From Emmonsiellopsis sp. PD_33 (lineage: Eukaryota > Ascomycota > Eurotiomycetes > Onygenales > Ajellomycetaceae), in assembly GCA_032988165.1 (NCBI GenBank), contig JANTQF010000061.1, positions 81,914-145,913 of the forward strand: 64,000 nt of DNA, read 5' to 3'. Position 1 is the stretch's first letter; each line of letters starts with the position of its first letter. A program made the position numbers and the translations under genes. The notes below the pieces were generated by a model, which was given only the letters and a program-made list of their open reading frames with translations, was not told the DNA's origin and did no database searches. Positions 32,901 through 43,140 of the stretch are shown one piece after another.

Positions 32901-33115
32901 AAGACTTTATCAGGAATCTTGGCCATAAAGGCAAAGGCATCAGCGAGATGTGGAATCGCAGCATGAGGCAGGGAGGAGGAGTAGGAAGGAAACTTGAAGT
33001 GAGGGATCTGACGGATGAAATAAGAATAATCAAGATCAACATAAGCTTCAAGTCGGCAGCAGGCGGAAGCTTCCAGCCAGTTTGCAGCGGCAGATATAAC
33101 CAACCCTGTGGACAT
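29954..33115 (-). CDS. Large P-loop ATPase-like protein, function unknown
   Basis: Three exons proposed: 33115-32800, 32730-32053, 31989-29954 (about 1009 aa). Both introns (69 and 63 nt) are multiples of three and lack stops, so the frame also reads through unspliced as 1053 aa. Their GTATGA/GTGAGT donors, CTAAC/CTAAT branch sites and CAG ends argue for splicing. A Walker A-type motif, FIQSSGMGKSRLADELGK, sits near residue 250 and a Walker B-like VLVFVLDELSS near 447. This QSSG-GKSR form recurs, as I recall, in large expanded fungal proteins of unknown role, sometimes compared with Crinkler or STAND ATPases. No repeat-type sensor domain is visible. The C-terminus is basic (SKRRKV), suggesting nuclear location. 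The broken protease-like gene lies 78 bp downstream on the same strand, hinting at a former pair. Confidence 0.7.
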   Translation of the reverse strand: MSTGLVISAAANWLEASACCRLEAYVDLDYSYFIRQIPHFKFPSYSSSLPHAAIPHLADAFAFMAKIPDKVLFLKNNRMDFKALFPKAETENPFEPEDSTSRELLGMSIYEFLKNTLITIIILTPNFAGNFLNYLAGVDRVDQAEETYWTCSLILEAHRKTGQVPTAIRRLLRDLFSQVASDPGRDISREIRHLDHDTQALLPGLLQTATLNELSLEDGAKDTKPSLLAGWVGQYDRTALETLQGVIRDYEKDPNFSSKYYAKVIPFIQSSGMGKSRLADELGKICPMVNYIVRTPSQAPGFPDADREIGDLLFEYPTPDVPNLFDNREHWEMRMSAAWNHGTVLALLQASFEHSECPTLSPQTNWSNAIIILCSVTEWMDWKSRGLRDLEHVASSRHTDMAPSLETGNRSLKRAEFCERVCSRARKIRGELIHSEPWRRAFNNVEFASAITQELNGPHFPATYTLRKIARNLCMKLLKFRRQSGNDPVLVFVLDELSSPLRLGRGSYATFNRVIALLKDLPIWFLYLSTECRIERIFPTETSPPTGNYVTTPSPMRGEKDGSSLARPTPFLAFPLDVRAHMLLLDKDKGRVELNKPFMTFDKPENLVLYGRPIWALHKDQPKQLLSLAKTNLLGRGESYDPTNEDHVFSILSFRVLLNICTENPKAASLAKRAVDGSMQVVTSIHPVTGAVRTVTPSEPILAVTAILLLLHNPSIMNWRYPGLSTNNWSESTRTLCQKLLHGALVEKGLKGELYARWMLTLARDACNLPGRNPVLFPPLTFTVELFLTALYGLSHPDLDKIDRNIREAKMNFTHFVAAGENLSPGVMSNLTHELLQRCAAMQLAFNQPTYDLYLPYYFGAEDEQFDPEKAGGILVKVNNKETATSPKNILKEEFFPVDGEIPCKSAGERDRERDGPYFIFQDPKQPLLLLIMDLGVSIDGSTPRLQVSRTNKDDLPVVWAIHSRGYDAGTFRCLTHMNCEPVYEQLFQATSPHISNHDICALRNDRFAKLGRGYRYPKLPTSDDSNSKRLAQSASAGEASKRRKVTASSANP

Positions 33116-33699
33116 CCTAAGGTGAAAGTTACTGTGGGCGGTGACATAAACTCTCCCAAAATTCGATTCACTGGATACAGTCCCAGCTACTAATTAACTA
33201 GTTAATCCATTTGAACAGTGAACAGTGTAAAATACGATGAATTTGCCAAGGAATGTTATCAATCCCCGAATTCCTAGTTGGTCTCATCTCGCTCTGCTGG
33301 CCCCTATGATATTTCCGCTGCAGCCTGCCGGCTGGAATGGCCTGAAACCCTTTGTCGATTGAACGGAGGCCGACGCGTTGGCGGGGAGGGCCGGGATTCA
33401 TAAATAATGCCGACACCACATAGTTAGTTTACAAGTATAGTTGTTTATGCGAAGAAAGAAGTAGCAAGAAGTAGTCAAACAAAAGAAACAGATCTTGAGT
33501 ATATGAGTAGATAAGTATTTCCATACTGTACAAAAGCGCAACAACTACAATGCAACAACAATGATCAACCTTCCCCCGTTTCCCCATCTATCATCTCACC
33601 CAGCGGCAGTAACAATAACAGCACATCCTGAAAAACGGCGAGGCGGATGGCGAACGGAATGAACTTTAGTCCGGCAGTATAACTTTTTTTGTTTTATAT
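33116..33699. other. Intergenic, no gene recognised
   Basis: Upstream of the P-loop gene and downstream of MPP-beta (both on the minus strand). There is no supported open frame. Confidence 0.5.
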
Positions 33700-35380
33700 C
33701 TATGCGGCGTTGCGGCTCATGTCCGATCTTATACGGGAATAGTCAAGCATACCCTCGATGCTGCCAACGGCGCTGATAGCGATGTCTTTATCCCACAGTT
33801 TCCGCTGGGCAAAGTCCATGACATTCTTCTCGGTGATGCCGCCAATGACACGCTCGACGTCCTCGGGGCTGAGGCGGCGGCCAGTGGTGACGATCTGGCG
33901 ACCAATGTCTTCGGCGACAGCAGTGGTGCCATCGAGAGAGAGCAGGATCGAAGCTCTCAGTTGGGCCTTGGCACGCTCGACTTCCGCCTCAGTAACGCTG
34001 AACGAAAGTCGAGACCATTCGCGGAGGGTGAAATGGATCAGGTCGTCAAGCTGGGTCTTGTTCTCGGAGACGAGGTAGATACCCCACAGACTAGAAAGAC
34101 ATCAATATCAGATCGCTTCCAAATTCGCAGTATATCAGAAATCAAACTTACCCGGTATCGCTGTAGCTGGTGGAGAAGCTCATGAAGCTGTTGGCAAGGT
34201 TGTGGTGTCCAACAAAGTTGCTGAGCTTGCTACCAAGGTAAGGAGAGTTGCCCATGGCACGATCCCAGTTGCCGACAATGGCCTGGGTGACCAGAGCGGT
34301 GAAGTAATCATCATCCTTCCAGCTCACACCCTCGACGGCAAGCGCAATGTTAGCGGTGGGGATGGTATCGTCACGGATACGAACTTCCGAACCGATGAAG
34401 TCAGGAGTGCGCTTCTGCTCAGCGGCAAGGGCGGAAGCAGCAGAGGTGGGGGGTTGGCTGGGGAGGGAGCCGAATTCCTTCTCAGCCAGCTTCACGAGCT
34501 GGTCATGGGGGATCCCGCCGGCACCGACGAGGACCATGCGGTCAGCTGTGTAGTTAGTTTGGATGTAGTCGACCAGGTTTTGCTGTTGGATGCTCTGGAT
34601 GTTTTCCTTGGGGCCGAGGATGGTTCGTCCCAATGGCTGGTTCTGGAAGGCGGTGGCATGGAGATGGTCAAACACAACCTCCTCGAGTTGTTTGTCGACC
34701 TCCTCTTGCTCCCGAAGGATGACATCCCGCTCCCGCTCAATAGCCGCAGGTTCTAGTTTCGAGTTTTGGAGGATATCAGACAGGATATTGACGGTCTTAG
34801 GAACATCGGAATTAAAGGATTTGGCGTAATATACAGTGTTCTCTCGCTATACGTAGTAAACTTATGCGTCAGCGACTAGTATCTTCTTCCGCAATGGATA
34901 TCACCAATGACATACCGAGGTGTAGGCATTGAGATGTCCACCCATGTTCTCAATCTCGAGTTCCAGTTGATGTTGCGATCGATTCTTGGTGCCCTATAAA
35001 ATCCGTCAGTCCCAATCAACCGAAACCAAGTAGGTTTCGAGGGTTGGTTGACCTTGAAAGCAAGATGCTCGAGGAAATGTGCGGTTCCGTTCGTCGCATC
35101 GGTCTCTGCCCGGCTTCCAGCATCAATCCACACACCGACGGTAGAGGTCTGAGCCCATGGCGAGTACTCGGTGGCAATCTACACACACGTCAGCCCGATT
35201 CTATCCATCGCAGGAATGCCAATGCCTCACCGTCAAGCCGTTGGAGAGGGTTGTTGATTGGGTGGTGGTTGGGAGAGTGACGGGGGTTGCGAAGCCTCTT
35301 TTCACGGGCTGCACGGCTTTCAGGGCCGCGCGGGAACGCAGAGCCTGGTTGAAGTTCAAAGCCAATCGCCGGGATGCCAT
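33700..35380 (-). CDS. Mitochondrial processing peptidase beta subunit
   Basis: Five exons: 35380-35231, 35178-35053, 34993-34916, 34846-34152, 34090-33700 (479 aa); all phases close. Catalytic subunit of the matrix enzyme that removes presequences from imported proteins, working as a dimer with MPP-alpha; the yeast counterpart is Mas1. The N-terminus MASRRLALNFNQALRSRAAL is an Arg-rich presequence. The inverted zinc motif HFLEHLAFKGT (HxxEH) spans the exon 2/3 junction near residue 85, and the distal Glu follows in the ENTVYYAKSF/VDKQLEEV region. The Gly-rich-loop area LGSKLSNFVGHHNLANSF lies near 315. The length is standard. It is transcribed toward the P-loop gene and has its own CT-rich promoter beyond 35400. 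Confidence 0.95.
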
Positions 35381-36846
35381 GATGGACGACGTCGAGAGAA
35401 GCGGAAGAGAGAGATGGGGGGCGTGGCTTGGGTGTTTTGGAAGATCCAGCTGGAGACTCGAGGGTTGAAGTTGGAGATCGGAAGTCAAATTATTCAGAGC
35501 TTCCGGCCAATCACATGACCTGCTATTACCCTGAACTCGCTCGCTTCCTATTCGCTGTCCGTTTTCGTCTGACAACATCACCAACAACAGCGTCAACAGC
35601 ATCGTCAGAAGCGTTTCTCGATGGCAGATACTGGGTATTTCGCGTGGTTTCGAGTATTCTGACTAGGAGTATCTGCGTGCAAGCTAACTCAGCGCCTTCC
35701 AGAGACACCCACCACCCGTTGCCCATCATATCTCTTATCACTCGATCGAACACAGCTTGGGAATATTTACCCAACGCCCATATCACATCTTCACTGTCAA
35801 TGTATATTTTCTATATGGTGTCCAGCTCGAGATTAACTGGACTGTCTCTCCTCCTCCTATTGACACCTTCTGCCGAGCAATATGGTGCTGCCTGAGCAAC
35901 TGCGTTGCAATCTATCGACCACTTCTCCCTGACCTTTAATGGGATCAATTAGTACTCCGACTGCATTGCCGGTGTTCCCTACCATCCATACGACCTCTTT
36001 GTTGATTTTGCAGCCCCTACAATTTGCTGTGCAGGATTTAATGAAGGCACGAAGCATGATGGGTGCAAATCTCAGCTGTACGGAGATCCCGACTATTAGG
36101 AGCAACATAGCATTCACAGGCCGGAGCTCATCTCAAGTCTTTATCAAACGGTGGAAAGCCGTCGACCTCTTCATATAAAATTTGTCTAGTGGGTTGGTAC
36201 TCTCGACTCTGGGTCTATAGATGGAGGCGGGTTTATCGATTGCGATGTTACCTTCTGGATATTGAAAAGGGAGGCAATGCAAGGTTGTCATCGGGGACGT
36301 ACACACTGGATATATTTCAGACCTTGCCCACTGTTCCAAGCTTTGGAAAAACTTTGGTCGCCCTTTGGCTCCATATATGCATCCTCCGACGTCACGTCCA
36401 CGCGGTAGGAAACTATTGAGGCTTCATCAAGATATATATCTAGTTTTCCTACTGTTAAGAAGAAATAACTCCACCAATGATGATTTTCATTGTTGGATCT
36501 AGTAATTCAATGCCTTTGTATGCATTTTGTTTTTCTGATAGCGTTGATCGGCAATTGTTGTTGCCTGGCTTCGACACGTATTTAACACGCGGCGCGGCCA
36601 TCATTGGTCTGAAGATATAAAGATATATATATATTCTGCCTCCCATTGCCCTCATCTTTTCCTCCGCATCGATACATACAGATTGGTCTGGAATATATTC
36701 TTACTGATAGCAGTGCATATATTTATCACTTTCCATCCTTTTCATTTCTTCCAGCCTCGCGAACTCGCACAATTCAACGACACCTCAACACTGGAAACAC
36801 AGCAAAAAGGACGCCCATATTATCATTTGCTCAACCTACCAAAAAA
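35381..36846. other. Intergenic, no gene recognised
   Basis: It holds the MPP-beta promoter and the promoter and leader of the ankyrin gene. Open frames at 35428-35895 and 35939-36340 overlap in opposite senses and show no recognisable domain. A non-ATG extension of the ankyrin frame back to 36646 is taken as untranslated leader. Confidence 0.5.
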
Positions 36847-37977
36847 ATGAACCTTCTTGACCTTCCAGTAGAAATACTCTACTTAACAGCCGACAACCTG
36901 GAGCCGACGAAAGATGTCGGTCAGAGGGATATCAGCAGCTTGAGTCGAACAGCCAAACGTCTCCACGACCTCCTAACCCCATATCTCTACCGCAACAATG
37001 CAAGCGAATTCCATCAAAGTTCAGCCTTAGTCTGGGCTGCGAAGCACGGAAAGGAAGCAACGGCGAAACTATCACTGCAGAACGGAGCCAATCCCCAAGC
37101 CTCGGAGCGGCGCGTGTCTGCCCTGCAATTCGCCTCGAAGAACGGGCATGCGGTAGTGGTGAATCTTCTACTCCGATGGAACGCAGCTGTACCCGGCGAC
37201 CAATGGCCTCTACTTGATGCCATTACCAATGCACGCGAAGAGGTCGTCAAGTTGCTGTTAGAGAACGATTGCTTTGACCCAAACAAGAGAGGCCCCTTCG
37301 GGCGGACGCCTCTCGCCGTCGCCACTTCCTACGGCCACTGGGGCGTGGTCAAGCTGCTTCTGGACAAAATCAAAGCGGGCACGGAATCTGAAATCAAGAG
37401 CGGGTCGATTGCGCTGTATTTAGCCGCCGAGCAAGGGCATGAAGACACGGTCAAGTTGCTGCTGGACGCTGATGTGTTTGACCCGAATTCCAACGACTTT
37501 ATGCCCATCGTGGCTGCGTGTCGTAGCGGACGCGAAGGGGTTGTCAGATTGTTTCTGGAGAAGATGGATACGAACCCGATACCGAGGGCGAAGATTGCTG
37601 GGATCTCGCTCTCAGCGGCGGTCGATGGGCGCGATATGGGGATTCTCAGGCTACTTTTGGGAGTTGAGGGGGTGAATCCTAACGTTCGAGATGATCAGGG
37701 TTGTACGGCGTTGATGATTGCGGTAGCGAAACGGTATCCAAAGATGGAGCTTATCCAACTGTTTCTCGATGACAGGCGCGTTCATCCTGATATAAAGAAT
37801 AACGAGGGGCAAACTCCGCTTTCTATCGCAGCAATGTTTGGGCATAGAGATATTGTCGAGCTGTTGTTAGCTAGGGATGATGTCGACCGCCATTCCAAGA
37901 GTAATACTGGTTGGACGCCGCTTGAATATGCTAAAGATGAACGACATGATGAAATTGCCCAGTTATTGAAGGGATGA
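36847..37977 (+). CDS. Ankyrin-repeat protein with F-box-like N-terminus
   Basis: Single exon, 376 aa from MNLLDLPVEILYLTADNL. The frame is open further upstream but only from a TTG. The first 45 residues, with LDLPVEILYLTADNL and SSLSRTAKRLHDLLTPYLYR, resemble the degenerate F-box common in fungal ankyrin proteins. About eight to nine ankyrin units follow, for example SALQFASKNGHAVVVNLLL, TPLAVATSYGHWGVVKLLL, IALYLAAEQGHEDTVKLLL and TPLSIAAMFGHRDIVELLL. An F-box would link bound targets to an SCF ubiquitin ligase, but this is inferred. No signal peptide or membrane segment. Confidence 0.85.
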   Translation: MNLLDLPVEILYLTADNLEPTKDVGQRDISSLSRTAKRLHDLLTPYLYRNNASEFHQSSALVWAAKHGKEATAKLSLQNGANPQASERRVSALQFASKNGHAVVVNLLLRWNAAVPGDQWPLLDAITNAREEVVKLLLENDCFDPNKRGPFGRTPLAVATSYGHWGVVKLLLDKIKAGTESEIKSGSIALYLAAEQGHEDTVKLLLDADVFDPNSNDFMPIVAACRSGREGVVRLFLEKMDTNPIPRAKIAGISLSAAVDGRDMGILRLLLGVEGVNPNVRDDQGCTALMIAVAKRYPKMELIQLFLDDRRVHPDIKNNEGQTPLSIAAMFGHRDIVELLLARDDVDRHSKSNTGWTPLEYAKDERHDEIAQLLKG

Positions 37978-38208
37978 CAGGGCTTGTGGTAGAACTTATG
38001 ACGTCCCCTTGTCGCTCTTAAGGGCCTTGCCCTCCTAGTTTCCTTTTCCGCTGCTCAAATTCTCCTGGTTACCTGTTTCCTTGTTGACTTCCTCGATCTA
38101 CCCGGATGGACATCCTCTTGTGTTTGGCGGTTGTATATTCGACTATTTACGTATATCTAAGGTCTATTTACAGAACCTTCGTCTTCCAAAACAATATCTG
38201 ACGTCTAT

Positions 38209-39186
38209 CTACTTAACATACTCCTTCATATACCTCCTCACACTCTCCACCAACGGCACATCCTCATGAAAGCCCAACTTCCTCGCCCACGCAATATCAA
38301 AATTCGGCGACCACCCCTGAACAATCCTATCAATCTCCTCATCATACTTCTCCTCCACCAACCCCCTCTTCTCCTCCCCCCCCACCTCCTCCAAAACATC
38401 CAACATCTCCTGCACGCTCACCTTCAACCCAGGCAAATTCACAGACCTCGAATCCCCAAACGCCTCCCCCGGCACATCCTTCGCATGAATCAGATTCCTA
38501 ACAACCGTATACGGCGAGCAAATCCACAACACCGTCTCCCTAGGCACAGGTAACACACTCTTAGTCCCATTCAACGGCTCCCTCAAAATACCACTAGCAA
38601 AGCTACTCGCAGCCTGCGTAGGCGCGCCCGCACGCACCGTCACCGTCGGCAACCGCACAGAGCGCCCATCAATAAACCCGCGCCGCGAATAATCGTTCAC
38701 CAGCAGCTCGACAACCATCTTCTCCGTCCCGTACGACGAAGTGGGTATCTGCGGCAGATTCTGCTCGTTAATCACGAAGCCGGGCTCCGTGGGCCCGTAT
38801 ACGGCCAGGGAAGACGTGTATATGACCTTTACGCCGGGCATGACCTTGCGCAGCCGGTCGAGGATGTACTGTGTTGCGAATAGGTTTACGGTCATGCCGA
38901 GGTCGAAGTTTGCCTCGGAGCCGCTGGACATGATGCCGTGGAGGATGTAGATGACATCGTAGCGGTGGGATGGGGTGAGGAGGTTATCCACGACGTCGTG
39001 AGAGGTTAGGTCGGCTTGGATGGAGGTTACACGGGAGGAGTGCGCGGTGGCCGACGGGGGGATGGGAGGGGCGGAGATCACGTCGGTTAATGTTAGGGTG
39101 GTGTCTGGGGGGGTGGTTGTGAGGAGGGAGGCGGCTAGCTCTTGGCCGACGAAGCCGCCGGCGCCGGTGATGAGGATTGAGGGCAT
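38209..39186 (-). CDS. NAD-dependent epimerase/dehydrogenase (DenD-like)
   Basis: Single exon, 325 aa. Extended short-chain dehydrogenase: the Rossmann motif ITGAGGFVGQELA is at the N-terminus and the catalytic Tyr-Lys pair is in SSYGTEKMVVELLVNDY near residue 150, with the Ser in IYTSSLAVYG. The arrangement and the segment GFIDGRSVRLPTVTVRAG resemble bacterial D-erythronate dehydrogenase DenD and related sugar-acid dehydrogenases. The substrate is not proven. It is convergent with the ankyrin gene (about 230 bp gap). The N-terminal half on the coding strand is G-rich and the C-terminal half is C-poor. Confidence 0.88.
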   Translation of the reverse strand: MPSILITGAGGFVGQELAASLLTTTPPDTTLTLTDVISAPPIPPSATAHSSRVTSIQADLTSHDVVDNLLTPSHRYDVIYILHGIMSSGSEANFDLGMTVNLFATQYILDRLRKVMPGVKVIYTSSLAVYGPTEPGFVINEQNLPQIPTSSYGTEKMVVELLVNDYSRRGFIDGRSVRLPTVTVRAGAPTQAASSFASGILREPLNGTKSVLPVPRETVLWICSPYTVVRNLIHAKDVPGEAFGDSRSVNLPGLKVSVQEMLDVLEEVGGEEKRGLVEEKYDEEIDRIVQGWSPNFDIAWARKLGFHEDVPLVESVRRYMKEYVK

Positions 39187-39996
39187 GGTCTTTGGTTGTG
39201 GTTGCGGTGAAGGGGTTGTGTATAGTCTTGGAGGAAGGGGGGGTTGGATGATGAATGCGGGGTAGATTGTTTGGGGGGTGGTGGGGGTTTGGGTTTTGGG
39301 ATTAGGATATGTAGAGATTTGAGGCTCCTTGTTATAAATCAGTTGTTTAGTATTTCCGAAATAGATACCAGCAGGTAATGGAACATCTCATAGGGAGGGT
39401 TACGCAAAGAGAACCTTGGAAGTGGTGTTCGTTGCCTGTTTAAGTATATACAACGTTTACCGAGCAAACAAAAAACTGGAAGCCGTCGGGTATCGGGAAT
39501 CGGGAGAGCTAGACCTGATTAGGCCGGATTAAACCACCCCGAGCCGATCCCGGCCGGCCTTGATCCATATACTATAGGGCTCAGCACGTCTGATAATGGA
39601 TTGCTGGGTTGAGGGCTATGTCAATGGCCGGGTTAATCATCCTATCCGCTAGCAGCTGCTAGAGAGAGTATCGGTATGTGTGTTTACATGGATTGATCGA
39701 AACAAGTCTCAGCATCGTACAGTGATGACATTTCAGATATTAACCACATCAATAAAGAGACACAAGAAAACCCAACATCTTTTGATTATCGAAACGTCAA
39801 ACAGAAAGTGAAAAAAAATGAGAAAAGATGGAAAATAAAGTAACATGAGAAAATGCAAATGACGACATACAACTGCGGCCCACAAAATAATTATCTGGAA
39901 ACGCACTCAAACGCCGTGGCAGCAAAAGGCACAAGAGAGGAAACAAAGCATAGAAACCATTAACGAGAAATACCAAAGAACACTCCAATGCAGTAA
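39187..39996. other. Intergenic, no gene recognised
   Basis: Promoter of the dehydrogenase gene (39187 to about 39500) and 3' flank of fibrillarin. No supported coding sequence. Confidence 0.5.
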
Positions 39997-41292
39997 TCAA
40001 GACTGTCGGTAGATACCAGCAACTATACAATGGTCACGCTCGAAGGGTTCTGTAACGAATAACTGTTAGTGTCTAGAAGCTATATATTGCGGGAAAGAAG
40101 TAATACTGACCTAGCGTGAGCTGTTCCTTGGGTTTTATCTTTTCATCTCTCATCTTTTGGACTTCTCGTGCGAAAACAACCTCTGGCTTGGCAGTACTGT
40201 CGATACAGTTGGCCTTAACGGAGACAATGACACCTCCATCGGCCTTTAGGAAGAGATGGGCGTTGAGGCCAACAATACGAGCTTGATCGGGTTGGGCAAC
40301 GTCGGCAAAGATGACATCAACCATTCCAACCAGCATTCTGTAGCGGAGAGGGTGACGGGCGTCCTCAACAATGGGGATGACATTGGTGCGGTGGGTGGCC
40401 ATTCCGATAAGGTCACGGCCGGAACGATGAGAGAACTCGACAGCGTAGACGGTTCCGGTGGGGCCAACGAGATCAGCAACATGAGAGACGGAGGTACCGC
40501 TTGCAGCACCAAGGTACAGAACCTTGGAGCCGGGGCGCATGTAGATATTATCGAGACCACCAAGGATACCAGCAGCCAACTTGCTGCGGAAAGGATTCCA
40601 TACGCGGTATTCGACTTTGGTAGTGGCGGTTTCACCATCGGCACCGGGCTCTCTCGATTCAACGGAGATACGCTTCTCGCCATAGACGGATTCACCGGGG
40701 GTCAAGTTCTTGGTGACGAGGAGATCTTCCTTTCCACCACGGGCAACGAAAACACCAGCGTGACGGTGGGGTTCCTTTGGGGCAATATCATGTTAGTTTC
40801 CGGATACAGGTTGGAGGCTCATTTCGACAAGCCGACAAAGTGTATTTGAAGTAGCCGGGAGCGCCCGATTCATGGCGGCGAGGAACCTACAATGATAACT
40901 TTGGCACCGCCCTTGGCACCAGCAGCACCACCACGGCCTCCTCCACGACCTCCACGGCCCCGGGGAGCGCCTCTGCCACCTCTGGCGCCACCGCGGCCAC
41001 CACCACGGCCACCACGGTCACCAAATCCTGCTCCGCCTGTTGGTTGCGAAAAAGGCTCAAGTCAGCAACAGGTTCTTCATATTCTCATATTCCCCTCTCT
41101 ATACAATCAACCCAAAACGGAGGAACAGTTTCCTCAAGATAGAGAAAAGATGTCTACTCCGCCCACCAAGCAACACCAGAAGATGAAATTATGCGAGTAC
41201 ACACCTCTTCCACCACCTCGGCCACCACGGGGTGCGCCTCCACGGCCTCCTCGGGGGGGTCCACCCCGTCCACGCGGAGCTCCAAAGGCCAT
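39997..41292 (-). CDS. NOP1: Fibrillarin, nucleolar rRNA 2'-O-methyltransferase
   Basis: Four exons: 41292-41205, 41036-40891, 40774-40111, 40049-39997 (316 aa); phases close. It is the catalytic subunit of box C/D snoRNPs, methylating rRNA ribose and needed for pre-rRNA processing. Exons 1-2 code the Gly-Arg-rich (GAR) domain, starting MAFGAPRGRGGPPRGG, which is itself Arg-methylated in known homologues. The exon 2/3 joint gives KVIIEPHRHAGVFVARG, matching the family's KVVIEPHRHAGV. SAM-binding motif: VLYLGAASGTSVSHVADLVG near residue 160; then VYAVEFSHRSGRDL and VDVIFADVAQPDQ. The short last exon gives EPFERDHCIVAGIYRQS, the conserved end. Splitting the GAR domain by a 168-bp intron is a useful gene-model caution. 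The last intron is short (61 nt). Confidence 0.95.
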
Positions 41293-42354
41293 ATCTTTAG
41301 ATTGTTTTAGGTTGTGAAGAAGAAAATTGACGGATTCCGGAAGGAGGAAACAGCTTCAGTCGTCTGAAGCTGGTGGTGGGATTTGCGAAAAGGTTGGGAT
41401 GTTCGCGACGAAAATTCACACAAAACTTTCGACCGGGGGATCAAGGCTGCTTGTTCTTGTCGAGACTGACGCTTAACGGCGGATGGCAATATTTAGTTCG
41501 AGCACCCGCAGCCGTTCAAGAGGTCAATTCCGCACGCGAGGGGTAGACGGGTTTGTCGAGAGCAGTGGGTTGAGAGATCAATTTCCTTCCTGTCGTTCGT
41601 TGCGGAAAAAGTTTTGGAGCTTTTCCAAAAACCAAGACGCGCTAGATCCGATATGGGCTAGCGCGGCCAGTTTCTTTTGTGGGCGGGAAGAAGTCACGTG
41701 CAAACTCACTTTGGATCACGTGCCCACTATTGCCCTAATCCATAAAGGCTAGCTCTCCCTAGCCCCTTTCCTTCAGCCTCACTTCCGCCAAGCCTCCGCC
41801 CTCTCTTCCTCCGCCCTTCGTCCGCGGTTCCGAGGTGAGGTTGGATTAAGCTCGGTGAGACCGTACTTTAGTCTGCCAGCAGCCCTATAAGGAATGCTAC
41901 TAGTACCCTTCTCATCAACTTCCTGTGCAAGGAAAAAGAGCAATGGGTTCTCTCCCCAACCCAGCATCGTGGCAGGATGTTGACAACGCGTGTTCCACTA
42001 TCCATACGCCCCACGAAGGATTCATTGGGGCCAACTAGCCTCCCCGATGTCACTATCTTTGCACGGAATTCCTTTGCAGCGGGGCACTTCCCGTGTCTCG
42101 ATTGGCCAACCCTGCTGGGCTCAGAATGTTTTACATGTTCGAGATTCGAGATTAATTTACTAAACTGAACTCCGTTCCAGCGAACCCAACAAGGGCGATA
42201 TTTAAGGAACCAAAAGTTCACCAAGCTCCACTGGATTTTAATAAATTCCTTTTCCCGCCCTCTCTCTTGCTTCGTGACTGCTACTCTGCTGCCGATCTCG
42301 TCCTGTTTCTCCTTCTCTTCCATTCCCCTCCATACTGGAAACCCAGTTAGCAAT
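41293..42354. promoter_or_regulatory. Divergent promoter of fibrillarin and PAN-like gene
   Basis: About 1.06 kb between two outward-facing start codons. The region 41600-41640 contains GGAAAAAG and CTTTTCC in inverted orientation. The right part (42230-42354) is pyrimidine-rich leader of the PAN-like gene. No open frame is supported. Confidence 0.45.
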
Positions 42355-43140
42355 ATGGGTTCAGGCTCTCCTTACGGCGAACAACTCGTACCCGCACCAA
42401 GATATCCAAACGATGGTTTGGAACGAAATGCAGAGGCCGAGGGGCTCCAGGTCGCTCCTTCAATGCAACCAGAACACCAACACTGGTCTGTCGAGAAGCC
42501 ACAACCACCTCCTCCCGCACACACAATATTAGGCATGCGCAAAAAGACCTTCTGGTTAGCCTTCGCCATTGCAGCATTCCTCGTAATCGCAGCGGGAGTT
42601 GGAGGCGGACTTGGCGGATACTTCGGCGGCAAGAACCGAGCCACCTCCGCTCCAGTCTCAACCGATCCAGCCTCAAACGCTCCAGTCTCAACCGGAACCG
42701 GAAGCCCTTCATCAGTGTCACAGTCCGCAACCCCAAGCACAACGTCCACCGGCAAGCCCAGCTACCAAACGTCCGGTACCACTGGTACATCTCAGAACCC
42801 GTGCCCGGGCGCAAACCAAACCGAGATCCATGCTGATCGCGGGAATGTTTTCAAAGTGCATTGCCAAACCGACTGGAAATCAGGCAAGCTTGCGGCGGAC
42901 GGGAAGTCGAACGTTAGAGATATAGCTGTCCGAAACGCCTACACAATTGAGGAATGTGTGGATGAGTGCGTCAAGTTCAATAATGTGTTTCCCGGTGCCT
43001 GCATGGCATTGACGTATGAATCGGACTTGTCGAGGGTGTATAGTACTGAAAAGGGCAATTGCTTCTTGAAAGATAGGGTGGGGCAATATATAGAGGGCTG
43101 GGGAACGACAATTTCGGCGAGATTGGTCGTTGATGAATGA
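42355..43140 (+). CDS. Single-pass membrane protein with PAN/apple-like Cys domain
   Basis: Single exon, 261 aa from MGSGSPYGEQLVPAPRYP. The frame extends to 42274 only through a GTG. A cytosolic N-terminus of about 65 residues, Pro-rich (KPQPPPPAH), is followed by one helix, KTFWLAFAIAAFLVIAAGVGGGLG, near residues 66-90, a Ser/Thr-rich stalk (likely O-glycosylated), then a Cys domain from NPCPGANQTEIHADRG to the end. The Cys spacing with TIEECVDECVKFN and GACMALTYESD and a late GNCFLKD fits the PAN/apple-like fold found in fungal surface proteins. Type II topology is inferred. The role may be carbohydrate or protein binding at the cell surface; it is not proven. Confidence 0.8.
   Translation: MGSGSPYGEQLVPAPRYPNDGLERNAEAEGLQVAPSMQPEHQHWSVEKPQPPPPAHTILGMRKKTFWLAFAIAAFLVIAAGVGGGLGGYFGGKNRATSAPVSTDPASNAPVSTGTGSPSSVSQSATPSTTSTGKPSYQTSGTTGTSQNPCPGANQTEIHADRGNVFKVHCQTDWKSGKLAADGKSNVRDIAVRNAYTIEECVDECVKFNNVFPGACMALTYESDLSRVYSTEKGNCFLKDRVGQYIEGWGTTISARLVVDE

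Noticed and set aside
36646..36846. 67-residue N-terminal extension of the ankyrin protein
   Set aside because: Opens from TTG, not ATG; the F-box-like domain starts at the ATG 36847.
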